A DNA stretch of 64,000 nt from contig CM032228.1 in the NCBI GenBank assembly GCA_019009955.1, forward strand, positions 206,039,001 through 206,103,000. Reading direction: 5' to 3'. The DNA comes from Riptortus pedestris. Lineage: Eukaryota > Arthropoda > Insecta > Hemiptera > Alydidae. Of the stretch, positions 11,444 to 24,165 are shown piece by piece. A model generated the notes under the pieces. It had not been told where the DNA came from. It was given only the letters and a program-made list of their open reading frames with translations, and did not search any database. Made by a program: the position numbers and the translations under genes. The number at the start of each line of letters is the position of its first letter. The stretch's first letter is position 1.

Positions 11444-12124
11444 TCGAGGAAACAAGTAGGACGAGGCCTTCTCAACATCCGAAACCTATGTCGGTCTCAG
11501 GAAGTTAACCTGAGACATTACATAAGATCGAATGATAGCCACGGCTTTAAAGAAATCGTTAAACTTGATGAGGGGTTTACGGCCTTGAACTTGAAATCTA
11601 GTAGCAATCCTGAAGTTAAAGATGAATCCCACTTTCTTTCAGACTGGCAAAATAAGGAACTTCATGGTCGTTACTACAGTCGCCTTTATGACTCGGAGGT
11701 AGACTTGGCTTATTCTGTCGCGTGGCTGACGTCTGGAAAGCTGTTTTCAGAAACAGAAGGTTTCATTACAGCTATCCAAGAAAAAGTGATTGCCACCAGA
11801 TCATACAGAAGTCATATCCTCAAGGATAGTAATGTTTCAGACAAGTGTAGATTATGCAACAAAGCTTACGAGTCCATTCAACACATTACAGCTGGATGTG
11901 AAATGCTTGCTGGGTCCGAGTACTTACAAAGACACAATAACGTGACAAAAGTATACCATCAAGCTCTAGCAGAGAAATTCGGCATGGTAGACAGGAAGGT
12001 CGCTTATTATCGCTATATTCCTCAAAAATTATTGGAAAAAGATAATATAAAGATGCATTGGGACAAAGCGATGATAACTGACCATACTGTGCATCATCAA
12101 AGAGCTGTTCAACAAGTGAATTAA
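11444..12124 (+). pseudogene. R2-like Pol, C-terminal zinc-knuckle region
   Basis: Same frame as the previous segment. Includes a Gln/Trp-rich stretch (DWQNKELHGRYY), then CRLCNKAYESIQHITAGC, a C-X2-C-X8-H-X4-C zinc knuckle at about 11846-11899, then KVAYYRYIPQKLLEKDNIKM and WDKAMITDHTV. In related proteins that last phrase leads into the endonuclease PD motif, which here is replaced by unrelated residues and a stop at 12122-12124. Confidence 0.8.
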
Positions 12125-12134
12125 ACTTTCCCAT

Positions 12135-13454
12135 TTAAGGGATGTAGTCCTAAGGGAAATCCATCTAATGTTTCCAAGTAATTACTAAAAAATATTATTA
12201 ATTTATTCCATTAATTTATTGCTGGTTCAGAAAGAAGGAGCAGCTAAAGGTATCTTTATTTTTTACCAGTAGAAGCTTTCAATGTTCTACTGCCTGAATC
12301 AATTAAGGTATGTTTTTTCTGGGTAAAAGTAATTATCCTTCCCTGTTTAAACTATAAACATTGTTGATCAAAGAAAAAAGTTCGAAATGTCTGATATCCA
12401 GATAGGAAGCTCGGTTAGCATGTGGGAAGCTAGAGGGACTTGGACAAGGGTTTTCAAACTTGCTTTGTTGAAAGAAATCCAGTAAATTATAGAAGTTCCC
12501 TCAGATATTCTGCCTAAAAAGATGCTGTCTCCCCCGGGTGAAAAACATTTCAGCCAACGACTTATTTCAAAAAGGTTATTCCAGGTGAGATTTATGTGTT
12601 GAAGGTCAGGAAGGGTGGGAGGGGGGTAATTTTGTCAGTGACTAAAAGCTGACAGATTATTCTGTCAACTCCCTCTATTCGGGGAGTGAATTACAAAGCT
12701 GAGGTAATAAATCCAGAGAGATTGTCTGGGAGAGTTAGACCCTCGGTGGAGCGGCGATGTATGAGGTTATTTAGAAGAACAAACACCAGCCCTCTCTCTC
12801 CACCCTTACTTACACACTTATATCCTAACTCACTTTTCCTTCTCTAATGATTGAGCTGTCATCTCTTATCATCTCTATCTCTTGCTCCTGATATCTCATA
12901 CCCAAGGTACTGAATTTAGAATGGGATTAATTAGAATAACAAAGGGCAATGTCCATTTCAAGTATAGTTTCATAATGTCAAAAGTACACTTTTTTCTACC
13001 TACCACGAAAATGCACGTTAACCAAAAAAAAGGGCACATTATAAGATATATGAAGATTCTTTAAATAAATCCATTAGTTCGGATTATATATCTGAGCAGC
13101 TTTGGAATTGTTTCAAATATCAAATTCAAAGCTCTTCTCTTTTTAATTAATTTACCTGAGCCCACGTATCACTACGTAGCTAAATGTTATTCCATGAACC
13201 TTTTTAGAAAATTTTCCAAACGGAAAAGTTGGGTATGTGTTGGAATATCAAAACAATCCCCGTTATTAAGCGCCTTATCGAAAAAAGTTATATAATAATC
13301 TTGATAAACTGTTGGTCCGAATTGTTTCAGTCTTTAACGAACCCACCTTTCTATTGTGATTTTCACATTACAGTGTTATTTCACTGAAAATATCTCACAT
13401 CCAGCATAAACCAAGTCTTTTAACTTACATATATAACTTTTGAACTAAAAAAAA
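12135..13454. other. Gene-free stretch with a less AT-rich patch
   Basis: No gene seen. Around 12580-12830 the sequence is more complex (G-rich GGGTGGGAGGGGGG, several purine/pyrimidine words) and might be constrained non-coding DNA. The 60-residue open segment at 12882-13064 has no domain. A short GGGATG/CCTAAGGG palindromic patch lies at 12138-12160. Confidence 0.35.
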
Positions 13455-13987
13455 GTACGTCACGCAGGAGCTGCGTAAACTAAGCAGATTTTCCACGTAA
13501 AGTTATACAATAGAGAAATCTCCATACGAGTGCCCAACAGTTATGGAAACACCCGAACTAGCTTTTGGCAGGAACTAATAGAAGGGACCATAGCTCGTCC
13601 GTTACACTTAATAAAAATGCAAATATCTCGGTTAATATTCAAGATAGAGAATTAATGTATATTACAATATTTATAGTAAATTTAATTTTCAATAGGATTG
13701 GTTCTATACAATTTTTTCGATCCACGTATAGTAACGGAGATATTTCGAATTTTGGAAATTCCCCCCTCTAAACCTCCCCTCTCCCACTTGTCCGATTTAA
13801 ACCGTTAACAAACTTCATCTTTCTTTTAGCCACACGTCCCGTACAATAATTAGTACATAACGTGTGCTTGATACATTTTTTTTTAACTATAATAACATAA
13901 AATATTTGTACAATAAAATTATTTACAACAAAGAAAAAGAAAAAAGAAAGAAAAGAAAAACAAAAACAAATTTTGAATTCAATGCTG

Positions 13988-14049
<62 letters not shown>

Positions 14050-14132
14050 TTGAAGGGACCTCATTTATGTCATCTCCTGGATATGATCGATGGACGACCT
14101 CAATAGCTGATTTCCCTTAAGGGAAATCTGCT
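13455..14132 (-). mobile_element. HINE-like element, short form
   Basis: Minus-strand copy of about 680 bases with both ends: plus-strand GTACGTCACGCAGGAGCTGC at the left (3' hairpin) and GGGAAATCTGCT at 14121-14132 (5' terminus). It carries the alternative interior cassette (about 13510-13600, with CCGAACTAGCTTTTGGCAGG) in place of the long-form one. Open segments at 13565-13771 and 13768-14064 are repeat-internal. Confidence 0.75.
13990..14046. repeat. (TA)n inside a HINE-like copy
   Basis: TA tract in the expected position for the family, about 85 bases from the 5' terminus. Confidence 0.9.
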
Positions 14133-14256
14133 AAAAATGAGGGAACAGAATATTTGATCACATCACCTGTGTGCCATTCAAGACAGTCTCCTTAGTTTAC
14201 AGACTATCTGTCAAATATATATAAACATAAAGCCGAGCCTTCGTGAAGAGGCTTTT

Positions 14257-14315
14257 ATAGAAGAGAAAGATAGAGAGAGAAGAGAGAGAGTGAGAGAGTT
14301 AAAGGAGGAGGAGAG

Positions 14316-14358
<43 letters not shown>

Positions 14359-14470
14359 CAGAGAGAGAGAGAGAGAGAGAAAGATAGAGGAGAGAGAGAG
14401 AGAGAGTTAAAGGAGGAGGAGAGATAGGGAGAGGACGTGAGAGAGAGAAGAGGTGAGAGAGAGTAGGAGG

Positions 14471-14548
<78 letters not shown>

Positions 14549-14583
14549 CGATAGAGAGAGGTGAGAGAGAGAGAGAGAGAGAG
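14257..14583. repeat. (GA)n compound microsatellite
   Basis: Mostly GA dinucleotides on the plus strand with GTTAAAGGAGGAGGAGAG interruptions at two places (about 14296 and 14405), indicating duplication of a larger block inside the array. Confidence 0.9.
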
Positions 14584-15377
14584 CTATAAGAACATAGACT
14601 TAGCAGGCTGGGTCTACGCCTTTGATCCGGTGGAGTGTATTTCTGTCCAATTACTACAGTAAGCGATATCGTTTGAGTTTAATACAAAGGGCATCAGCGG
14701 TTCACGGTTCATACACATCCCATTTACCCTTCTGTATAACGTAGAACGTTATTGACGTTTTAGACGTTAAGCGCTCATGGTACACAACTTCAGAAGTATA
14801 TACATATATATTTAATTAAAATGTTGTAATCATGAATTGAAGAAAGACTAACCTGGACGTAATTCCTAGTTTCTTCAGAACAGCAGTATTTATTTTTTGC
14901 CAAATTGGTTCATTCACTTAGCACACCCGAGAACAGAACCCATGTCCAAATACTTATGAAATATAACACACGTTCATGATTTGAATTAACCACACCCTCT
15001 TCAATTTTCTTTAAATGTGCTTTGCCTTTGCATGATGTTTAAATTTTTTATTCTTTTTCAAATGGATTCATCCCCATGCATTCTCCCAAACTCTATATAA
15101 AAAATGTGTCAGAATAGTTGTATTGGCCCTTGTGTATAAGAGCTTGCATGTTCCAGTAAAAGCCCATTTGTTCTTCTTGAACAAATATGTATAAGTTTCA
15201 CCTGAATTCTCTGAAAAATATTACGATAATAATTCTTGAACTTATGCAAAATAAACTGCATCTGTATTCTTCAAACTTCAGAGAGCATAGTGAGTATCTG
15301 CCTGTTATCTTTTCCGATAGCAATTTCTTGAAAGTAATTTTCAGTGGTATCTATTCCACGAAACTAGCAAGACTAAA

Positions 15378-15562
15378 CCAAAACCAATATCGTTATCACT
15401 AGCCCTATATCTAAAACCTCCTTTGCAGGCATAAACATAACTAAGCCACCAAAGGTTACTTCCCTCACACCATCTCAAGAAAAAGGCATAATCTTCTCAG
15501 CCCTTAATGGAATCTCTAGAGTAAAATATATCGCAGCTACATTTTTAGGCTATCAAACTTAA
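15378..15562 (+). pseudogene. Open protein-like segment, unknown
   Basis: 61 codons open in frame 2 without a Met start, reading through KTSFAGINITKPPKVTSL, TPSQEKGIIFSALNG and KYIAATFLGYQT to a TAA. Composition (Pro, Gly, Ser, Thr spread evenly) is unlike translation of random AT-rich DNA. The upstream frame-1 open segment 15187-15402 ends inside its beginning, so a frameshift within one old gene is possible. I recognise no family. It might be a relic of a mobile or viral gene, or chance. Confidence 0.25.
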
Positions 15563-16127
15563 TTTTTGCATCTTGAATATCAAACAACCGTATATCTATC
15601 TATTTTTCGATTAAGTGTGTTGATTATTCTATCATCCAAGGCAAAGGTTTCACCACTGATTGGCTATTCATCCAGCTTGGAGACTTATCTTACAATTAAA
15701 AAGATTGATTAGAAATAATGCTCTTCCGTAAATTGCTAATGACATAATAGATTAGATAGATAGAAATTCTAAACGATTTTAGGATTAATCTTTTAGCTGT
15801 TTCTAATATTCTAGTTGGTATAAACTTACCCTCATATGAATATGTGTTATGAACTAGGCGATGCATACTCAGTTACTCAGATGAAGTTTGTCAATGTCTC
15901 ATACATTATGACAGAGACTCTCACGAAATATTTCTTTGTTGTACCGAATTAAGCTGGGTTTTTTTTCCGGGAAGAAGAACAATGTTATCAACCAACCAAA
16001 TGAAATCGAGACAAGAACTCTCATTCACCAAAACTACTGGAACGAACTGAATATAATAATCAATTCATAAATGATATTCACATCAAATTACTATAACAGA
16101 TCCAACTCTGAAAAATGAAACAATACG

Positions 16128-16322
16128 ATGCTGAATGTAAGCTTAACACTAGAGGGAAGACCAACTAACCCATCTCCAATCTCGGAGGCTATATCGAGTA
16201 ACAAATATACCAACCAAGATTTCCTCGGCTTAACAAACACGTTAAGCAAACTTCAAAAATCACAAACTCTTTGTACAAATATCCTCAAATCCTCTTCCTT
16301 ATTATGGCGAAGTGGAAAATAA
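16128..16322 (+). pseudogene. Open protein-like segment, unknown
   Basis: 64 codons, with LEGRPTNPSPISEAISSNKY followed by a helical-looking stretch with LGLTNTLSKLQKSQTL. The same frame upstream (about 16000-16127) contains readable runs (ETRTLIHQNYWNELN) broken by two stops. Same A/C-rich strand bias as 15378-15562, so they may belong to one decayed gene. No domain recognised. Confidence 0.2.
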
Positions 16323-17928
16323 TTTCGAAAAAAACAAATCAGTATCAGTAATTTCCTATAAAGATTTACTTTCGCTAGTAAAAATCTCCCTGAATGAAAA
16401 AAGCTCAATGTTATTGCATCCACTAATCAGTTTCTACGTGACACTTTGAAAAAAAGTAATGTTTTACTTCACAAGACGCTTCTAATGAAGCAAAATATTT
16501 AATGCTGAAGAATTTAAAGAAACATTTTATTTTAAACATAAATAACCTTTCGGAGCATCTATTAATTATAATTATTCCGTCGCCCTAGTCCACCATTTAT
16601 CAAATATTGTTTTATAACTTAAGCACAACATTCATTTAATATATTTTTCATTTAAATTACACTATTGCTCTGTCGAACATGTTTTCATTACATTTCAATA
16701 AGATGGAAACCTATTTCACCTCTACTTTCTTGGAAATTGAAGTGATGAATTTACTGGTAAAAAAAAAACTAAGAAAATAAAAAAGCAATGAATGCTTTTA
16801 AGCCCTTACTGGCATACAAATACTGTAATAAATTGAGCGAATGAAAAAAAAATTTCTTTCAAGATTCAATTTGTATTCAAACCTCAAACGGAATCAAATC
16901 AAATATTTTCCGAATCTTTTCAGGAACTTCTCAGACACTTCTATTGCTTTTCTTTTCAACTTAAGGGAACTCTTCCATCAACCTAATAATTGTTTATTGG
17001 TCCACTGAAAAAATATTTAATAGTTGCTTGGCTTTTAAACTCCTATCTATTAAATACGATTTTTCTTAAATAAGATGGTGATTTTTTTTCTAGATTCCAT
17101 GAAATTGCCTTAACTTTGTAAGATATTTTCTTAGAATCGATCATGCCAAGTAAAAAACACTACTTCTTGCTCTGATGATTTAGTCAATAGAAATAAGTTC
17201 CAAAGGGAGTACACTGATGAAATTGTTCCTATCTGCAATGGATACAACTTAATAATATAAGCCAAACAACGTTCTTTACTCTGTACGTCGTTGACATCTT
17301 GATATTCTACACACACAATTCTATTACTGCTGCACAGAACTGAATACATCATATTATTGACTTACTTGAATAGCGGCGACGTGACTCGACTGAAGTTTTC
17401 TACAAATGAAAACTCTTTTGGTCTAAACTCTCCACCACAAAAATAAGGAATATGCAATTTCAAATATTGTGATACCCTACACCCGTTTCAAAAGAAAGTA
17501 TATTCCGCTTATTATGGAATTTGTTTCGGTTAAGAATTAACATTGTTAATGAATATTGTAAAACAAAGTGAGACGTTTTTAAAAAGCTTGAGTGTTTTCT
17601 GGAGCAGAAAATGGTTCGCTGGGAGAAAATCAATGTATTACTCTCAATAGTCCCAGGTACAATGAATGAGAACTTCAATTAATGGTTGGGAATTTGACCC
17701 TGGGAAAATTTAGAGTGAAGTTTCTAATAAATTACGATAGTAAATTAAGATATTTTATTATCTGTATCTGCCACCAATACTCGATGAGTAGTATAATTCC
17801 CTATGTAGTCTAGCAAAAATAATAGTTTCCAGAATGACCACATAGATATGTACAAGAAATGTATGGTAGGGCTTTGATGTGGCTTTTCTGTCCTAGACAA
17901 GCAAGAAACTCCTCCAAGACTTATTTAA

Positions 17929-18069
17929 TACATTTCAGATCTATGTCTTACAACCTTTAAAAAAACAGAACTTATGTCTAAACAACAGTTGAAAAACAAA
18001 CACTTCAATGGGCTCCTGCCTAAGAAACAAAATGACAGGCTTGTGGTACGACGCTGGGTCAATAAATGA
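17929..18069 (+). pseudogene. Open protein-like segment, unknown
   Basis: 46 codons in frame 1 reading through LTTFKKTELMSKQQLKNKHF and LLPKKQNDRLVVRRWVNK to a TGA. The same frame continues with readable runs (VGVVLKELKSYWAPRTPTHF) between further stops to about 18290. Basic, possibly from a decayed nucleic-acid-binding protein. Unassigned. Confidence 0.2.
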
Positions 18070-20394
18070 CATGGGAGTTTGTTCAGCAGCTGACGTTCAG
18101 AGAAAAAAACTACCATTCAGAAAATCTCCTCTTATCACTACATTGTAGGAGTTGTACTCAAAGAGTTGAAGAGTTATTGGGCTCCAAGAACTCCCACACA
18201 TTTCAACCCGAACACCTTATCTATATAATTATAAGGTTATAGCACTAAAGAATACAAACAAACTACAGAAGAAGAAAAGAAAGAACATATTGAACTAAAT
18301 GCAGTAATCAACATTCCAAATATGTAGCCAACTTTCAACATAACTAACAAAGAATGAGAATTCTCCCATCATTTTTGGCACGACAACTTGCATGACTGTA
18401 GACAATTTATAAACAACCTATGTGAACAATAAATTATTAAGATTAAAAATGTTAAATTGCTAGTTTCCTTGGGGCATATGAATTTAATCTAAAAAAATAG
18501 GATACTCCGCAAAAACCAATACTGACTCGTGAGTAAAAATTAACTCAAGAGAACCCTGTCAAATATGTTCGTTTTAAGTTTTACCTCCACCAAATGAAAA
18601 TATTTTGGTAATATTTTCTTTTTTTTCTCCCCTAATATTCGTAACATCGATAATCCTCCATTATTGTTTAATTTTGATGACTCTTTTTACATATGGGAAT
18701 TTATTATTGATATGAAAGGCTTGGGATTCTTCTTATGTCTCTCAGATATAAAAGTGAGCTTTATAGATTTTTTTTCTTGTATGATATCTTTATATTTGTT
18801 TTTAGACGAACGAATTGAAAAATGTAAATATACACTTCGTAAAAGCAAACAACGTGATTGGGACAGATGATTTAGCAAATTCAAATAATAACACGTTTCA
18901 GCTAAAACAAATATTTCTGAGTTAAAATTTGTTCAATACTCAATTAACAATGTTTATCAATTTTACGTTCTTCACAATTTTACTGCTCGGTATCACAATA
19001 GGGCGTTGATGGCATATGCTGAAAGACAATTTCCTCTATTTACTATTGAAAACACTCCACTATTTGTACTAATACATCACAAAAGTGTCATTGCCTAATT
19101 TCGATTTACATTTATTACTTCTGTACGAGATGCGTTATGAGTTGTCTACCTTTTTGAAACATTGGAGAATTCTTCCTTCTTGGCCCTTTATGCATTTTTC
19201 GATTGATACTATAGACATTGGTATAACAGAAGTGATTCTCGCATAAAGAAGTATTATTATAAATAATCACAAAAACGACAGAAAATCAAATTGAGTAACA
19301 CATTCCGGTCAAAATAAAGCCCTGAGTGCACGAGACTAACAAATATTTTATACGCATAATAAATTTTTCTATTGACATTATTTATCTTAGACGTCTGTGA
19401 AGGACATCATTATACCTGGGCCTTGTGTCCATATAACACTCGACCCAGCACACCTTGACTGTTTTAAGGAACAACATTAACATAGAACATCTTCTATGAT
19501 CCAAATTTAGCTAATTTTTTAGCTGGGTAATTATCGGGTTATCAAAAACTTAAACAGTTGTCATTAGATAAGAAACAGAGTCTGGCCATGTAGTCACTGT
19601 CACAATAGTTGTTCTGTTAGTTTGTGGAAAAGTAGTTTTCCTCTTGAAGTGAGAAAATTAAATATTCCATATTCATACCTATCCACTCGGAAAACAACTA
19701 TGATATAACCTATCATAATATACAACCCCGAAAAAAATTGATGCAACAATTTAAGATCCTACAAATATTACTGTATTTGTTATGAATTCATTTCTGGAAA
19801 CCCCATCTAACAAAATGATTTTACACGCATGAAGTAGAAAATTTAGTTATCTACAAGAGTTGTCACCCAGAATTTTTTTTTTGATGTTTTTATGTTTTCC
19901 CAAAACCTTATTCCATGTCAACCTTCGATAAACGCTTCATGCAAGAGTCCCAAAGAATCGATTTTACAGTTTTTTCGTGATTACAATTTTTCCATTAATT
20001 AGAACAACGTAAGTAAAATGACTCGCTAAACGTATATGATAAACCATCCACACCTTCTGCCGAATGTTAGCAACTGTTAGATCTAGATCAATCTCAGTAT
20101 GCATGCAATTTCCGTCCAATTATACATCCACGGCCGTGACACGTTTGTCACATCCTCAGTAAACTAATGACAACTTAATGCTGCACTTCATATTTTCGTA
20201 TTCGGAATTTTTTTTGCACTTACGCCATACTTATTAGATACAACACTGGAACATCCAGGGCCGAAAATTCATATTTTACCACCATATTTAATATGATTAG
20301 CTCCTTCTTTTTTACGTTATAAAATTGTTTAATATCATGGAATAAGAGATGAGAAAATATTTAGTTTATATTGGAGGGAATAAATATATCAGTT

Positions 20395-20397
<3 letters not shown>

Positions 20398-20451
<54 letters not shown>
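20398..20451. repeat. (TA)n microsatellite
   Basis: Pure TA tract. Its flanks do not match the HINE-like family, so it appears to be an independent microsatellite. Confidence 0.9.
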
Positions 20452-20454
<3 letters not shown>

Positions 20455-20455
<1 letters not shown>

Positions 20456-22690
20456 AAAGATAACCCTGTTTTGCTTTCAGTCACAAAGTATGGTTCCCTA
20501 ACCCAATATCACAGAAGTATAAGGCCCGAACAAAGGGAATATCAAAATAGCAAGACGAGAAATAACATCTATCCTGGCTTATACAAAATTCATGAGAGCT
20601 GCCTTGATAGTGAGAAAGATACGAGTGACAACAACAGGAATTATGGATATTTTATAAGGGGAGAGCGGATTGCTTTCAGTAAGGCGTAGCTATAAATTAA
20701 TAACAACCCCTACCCCTACTTCCATTTCTCTCCAACAATATAGTAAATATACTTGTTGAACTCCGGAAGACAAATTCTAAATTTGACATTGTAATATTAA
20801 TATTTCACGTTCTTGCGTTGAAGATGACTAGTTCGTTGGAGCCAGGGTAGTACACTGTTAATGTAGGTCATATGATAATAGCAAAACTCATGTGTGTGTG
20901 TGTATGGTGGGGGGAGAGAGTTATTAGTGCAAACATTTCTAAAAAATCTAACATTCATATGATAATTTTTTTCTTGATTAAAAATTGGAAATAGTTCCTT
21001 TTTTCCCCGATAGAAAATACAGAAGATATTTTGAAATAAAATAAGCAATCAATAAATTGCATTTCCCACAAAATTCCATGTACACTAGGAGAAATTTAAA
21101 AATGGAATTAAGAAATTGGATTATTTATCCCCATTTATAGTATATAATAAATAAATATGTGTATAGAAACAGATGCTGTTAAGACGAGAGGAAGGAAAGT
21201 GTACACAACCCAAGTAAACGAACTCCGTTTGGAATAACTTAGAAGACAATGAGTCCTAAGTTCTGTACCTCATTATAAATTCCTGAATATTTAATTACAT
21301 TTCAAACATTTCTATCGGAAATAAATATTTTGTGTAGAAACTTTTCATACGAGAGGTGATTCTTTCACTACCAATTGCACTTTTGGCACTGAGCTTAGCC
21401 ATGTGAATTAGAGCGATGGCTTCAAGCCACTTTTAAACCTTATTACAATATATAATAATAAATAAAATTTTTGTTGGATTAACAAAGTATAGAATAAAAA
21501 ATAATGGGTGAGTATTAGTCGAGTTTTATTTGTTAAAAATAAATAAAGGTTGTTCCTTAATGCAGATCGTGGAGTAAAGAAAGGATAATAACATTCCGCG
21601 AAAGGCAATAGATAAAGTGAAATGGAAAAGTCACGGAAATATGGTCTATTTACCGCCGAGATAAACACGAATAATCTTTATATCACTTCAAACTGAATTA
21701 AGGGAAATCTCTCAAAATGACACTCTTCAAAAATGATATGTGGAAAATTTATGAAAACAGGCATGGAGCTAAACTTGCTGAAAAAGCTACGTATGGGTCA
21801 TATGTATAGCTGAGGGAGTAAGCATTTAAATTTAAGCTTAGAAATTTAACTTCAAAATTATTGCTCAATCTTATTCCGAGGATAAGTGTTTACATTGACT
21901 TATTATTAAGCCATCTTGAAGGCTGAATAGTATTTGGGAAATAGATTGCACATCCTGATTGATTAGGATAATATTTTATTCACTCCTTACAAGTCCAGTG
22001 TAAGGATAATTCTATTGTAAACATACAATATGTGAAGCCATTTACTTAGAATTCCTCTAAAATGTTTAATTTATACAGTGAGATTGCACATAGAATCTCT
22101 TTGTATACTACTAATTATTCATATGCTTAAATAAAAAATAAGTCTGTAAATTATTCTCATTGATGGAAAGAAAAATAAATGTAAGAAAAGAGAAAATGCC
22201 GTAGCTCTTTAATAGGAGGAAGAGGAGGGGAGAAATTTAGCAACTTGACCTAGCTAATTAATCAAAGTTTGTATAAAACTTTATTCAGCTGCCTTCCTCC
22301 TAACCTGACTCTTTTTCCGGTAAATTTATGGTCAGGCTTCTTTTCCCAAAGCCAACTTCCCTTTGATATCTTTATTTAAACGGGTTTTAGTGAGATTTAT
22401 TCTAACTTACCCTCCTGATATATAGCCTATGATTCAACAGCTTTAAAGCTAGACAACTTTTGCTATAAAGTAATGACTTTAGAATAATATTAAAAATATT
22501 ATATAGAATATCTGCGAGAAGTAACATCAGAAATAGTGATTGTTTCTGTCAAAAGAAAGTCTTGATTTATAAAGTGATTAAATGAGGATCACAGTGAATA
22601 GCAATATTTTCCCGTTGCCTTCAGCATTGCAATATACAACAATCATGCCATTAAGAGAAATGGAGAGAAGTACACTCTAGACGAGAATTG
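20455..22690. other. Gene-free AT-rich stretch
   Basis: Only short open segments (20471-20689, 20797-21048, 21408-21668) without domains. A less AT-rich patch at about 22200-22440, with CCTTCCTCCTAACCTGACTC, resembles the more complex patches elsewhere in the window. Confidence 0.4.
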
Positions 22691-22694
22691 TTGA

Positions 22695-22850
22695 GGCTGG
22701 GGGCAGTCATTTTGGTATTGGGGTCTTAGTGACTATGGCCAACCAACAACATTACATTTGGTTCCCTCATCGACAATAGGAATTCATTTAGAGTGGAACT
22801 CATTAAATTATATTATTATTCCACCTCGGCTGGAAAGGGTCAAGGGAATT
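22695..22850 (+). mobile_element. Diverged SINE copy
   Basis: Recognised by GGAATTCATTTAGAGTGGAA then CTCATTAAATTATATTATTA and CTCGGCTGGAAAGGG, which follow the SINE body order; the tRNA-like head (GGTTCCCTCATCGACAATAGG) is degraded. 3' third missing. Confidence 0.45.
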
Positions 22851-22913
22851 CACCTTCTCAAGATCCTAACTAGATGAGCAAAATGATATCCTTGCCAAAT
22901 TTCACACAAACAC

Positions 22914-22917
<4 letters not shown>

Positions 22918-22956
<39 letters not shown>

Positions 22957-23110
22957 TATCTCAATTCCTTTTTGGTTTTTGTCCAATTCGATAGACATTT
23001 AAGCGTCTCCTGAAAAGAATAAAGATCTATGCTCGTTAATCGTTGACAACGGACCAGAAGAAGGGGGTAAAATGAAAATTGTAAACCTCTTCACAATTAT
23101 GATTTGGATA
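22918..23110 (+). mobile_element. HINE-like interior fragment
   Basis: TA tract (22918-22953) followed by diverged interior landmarks: TTTTTGTCCAATTCGATAGA, ATTTAAGCGT, GATCTATGCTCGTTAATCG and GGACCAGAAGAAGGGGG, in the family order. No ends preserved. A further piece (GAGATATTTGTATC near 23207) suggests the copy once extended to about 23260. Confidence 0.5.
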
Positions 23111-23632
23111 GAAAATACATACATATATAGTATAAAACCAATCAATTAGCAGATTTAATTTATTACAATTTTTGTTTTTACACTTTTTTTTCTATCCATT
23201 TTCTTAACTGAGATATTTGTATCTTTTAGCTTTAACTCTTCAGTTCCACTCTCATTCGTTTCAAATTAGCAATACGCCAGTATATACGAAACATCATATA
23301 ATAATCTTAATTACGGTGTATAGCTTTCATCAAAACAGGAGAGCGGGCGTATAGAGAACGAATAAAATAAAAAAAAATGTTTCATGTTTTAGGAAGCAAA
23401 TAGCTCCTCATATACAAAAGATAAATTTAAGCATAAATTAGTAGCATTTGGAGGAAGAATTGTTGCACTCCGGATTCTACCTCCCTTAGTCGAGGTAATT
23501 CCTGAGGCGAGGCTGAATATTATAATATATTATTTCAGGCAGGTATGGTAGGTTATTGTTTAGGGATCAATTAAATGAATTTATCCTACTTCTCTAATGA
23601 GTGAAATCACAAAATAAAATGAAATCGCCTTG

Positions 23633-23812
23633 AGTGGGGAGTTTCATTTCCGCCTGAGCAATTGGAATTTATTTTGAGTGAAACTCATTAAATAAAATCC
23701 TTAGTCCTACCCTGGCTAGAAAAGGGTGGTACTAGTCCCAGTAGTGATACTGGTCGCAGATAGCCCGTCCTAATTAGCCATAGTAGCAAAAAGTGGACGT
23801 TAGTAAATAATT
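23633..23812 (+). mobile_element. tRNA-derived SINE, 5' truncated
   Basis: Contains AACTCATTAAATAAAATCCT and CCTACCCTGGCTAGAAAAGG and ends AAAGTGGACGTTAGTAAAT as in the 9285-9500 copy. It has an extra short block (about 23729-23756, with CAGTAGTGATACTGG, an imperfect palindrome) not present in the other copies. The head with A and B boxes is degraded. Confidence 0.6.
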
Positions 23813-23825
23813 TAATTTAATAATA

Positions 23826-24165
23826 AAAATATCTCCTCTAGTATGTGTCGGATCGGAAAATGATGATGCTTCACCCTTGTTGGAAATTTAATGTTCTACA
23901 ACTATTATTTTATACTTTTTTCTCTAACTGGATCATCAACGGAAGTTATTGAAATCGTTTAATTTCACTCTTCAATAAACACCAACTCTTACTAATTTTT
24001 AGTTCGAACACACGAGCCACTTTTACACCACACACCCAGCTAAACGGTTTCATGTCCTAAATATACATGCTTCTAGTTACCGGAAAAATGGAATATAGAG
24101 GGTGCAAATCAGAAGGCTCTCCGTACAAGGGTAAACTGCTTAGTTTACGCCGCAATGCTAATTGT
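23826..24165 (+). mobile_element. Diverged HINE-like copy, 3' half
   Basis: Starts within the interior (ATATCTCCTCTAGTATGTGT, GGATCGGAAAAT, GGAAATTTAATGTTCT) and ends with AAACTGCTTAGTTTACGCCG followed by CAATGC, a recognisable form of the 3' subterminal repeat and hairpin. Together with 22918-23110 it may be one copy split by the SINE at 23633-23812. Confidence 0.5.

Larger units (their letters stand above)
9547..12124 (+). mobile_element. Decayed R2-like non-LTR retrotransposon, 5' truncated
   Basis: About 2.6 kb of one element split over three reading frames. Order seen: basic/coiled N-terminal region, reverse transcriptase core with fingers and palm, thumb, then a CCHC zinc knuckle typical of the R2 group, and the beginning of the region before the restriction-like endonuclease. 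The endonuclease PD..K core is not found, and the ORF stops at 12122-12124. Upstream is a short (AAT)n run and the SINE. Lesions: two frameshifts (about 10213-10240 and about 10716) and two in-frame stops (10650 and 11441). This copy cannot make a working enzyme. No 28S rRNA sequence flanks it, so it is a dispersed copy, unlike canonical R2. Confidence 0.85.
14590..20397. other. 5.8 kb AT-rich stretch with protein-like scraps
   Basis: No repeat family or named gene. The plus strand between about 15120 and 18450 is A/C-rich and yields several short stretches with protein-like composition (listed separately), all interrupted by stops. The remainder, including paired opposite-strand open segments at 18664-18884, looks like chance in AT-rich DNA. 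Confidence 0.4.

Noticed and set aside
18664..18884. Pair of overlapping opposite-strand open frames
   Set aside because: No domain, AT-driven composition on both strands; typical chance overlap.
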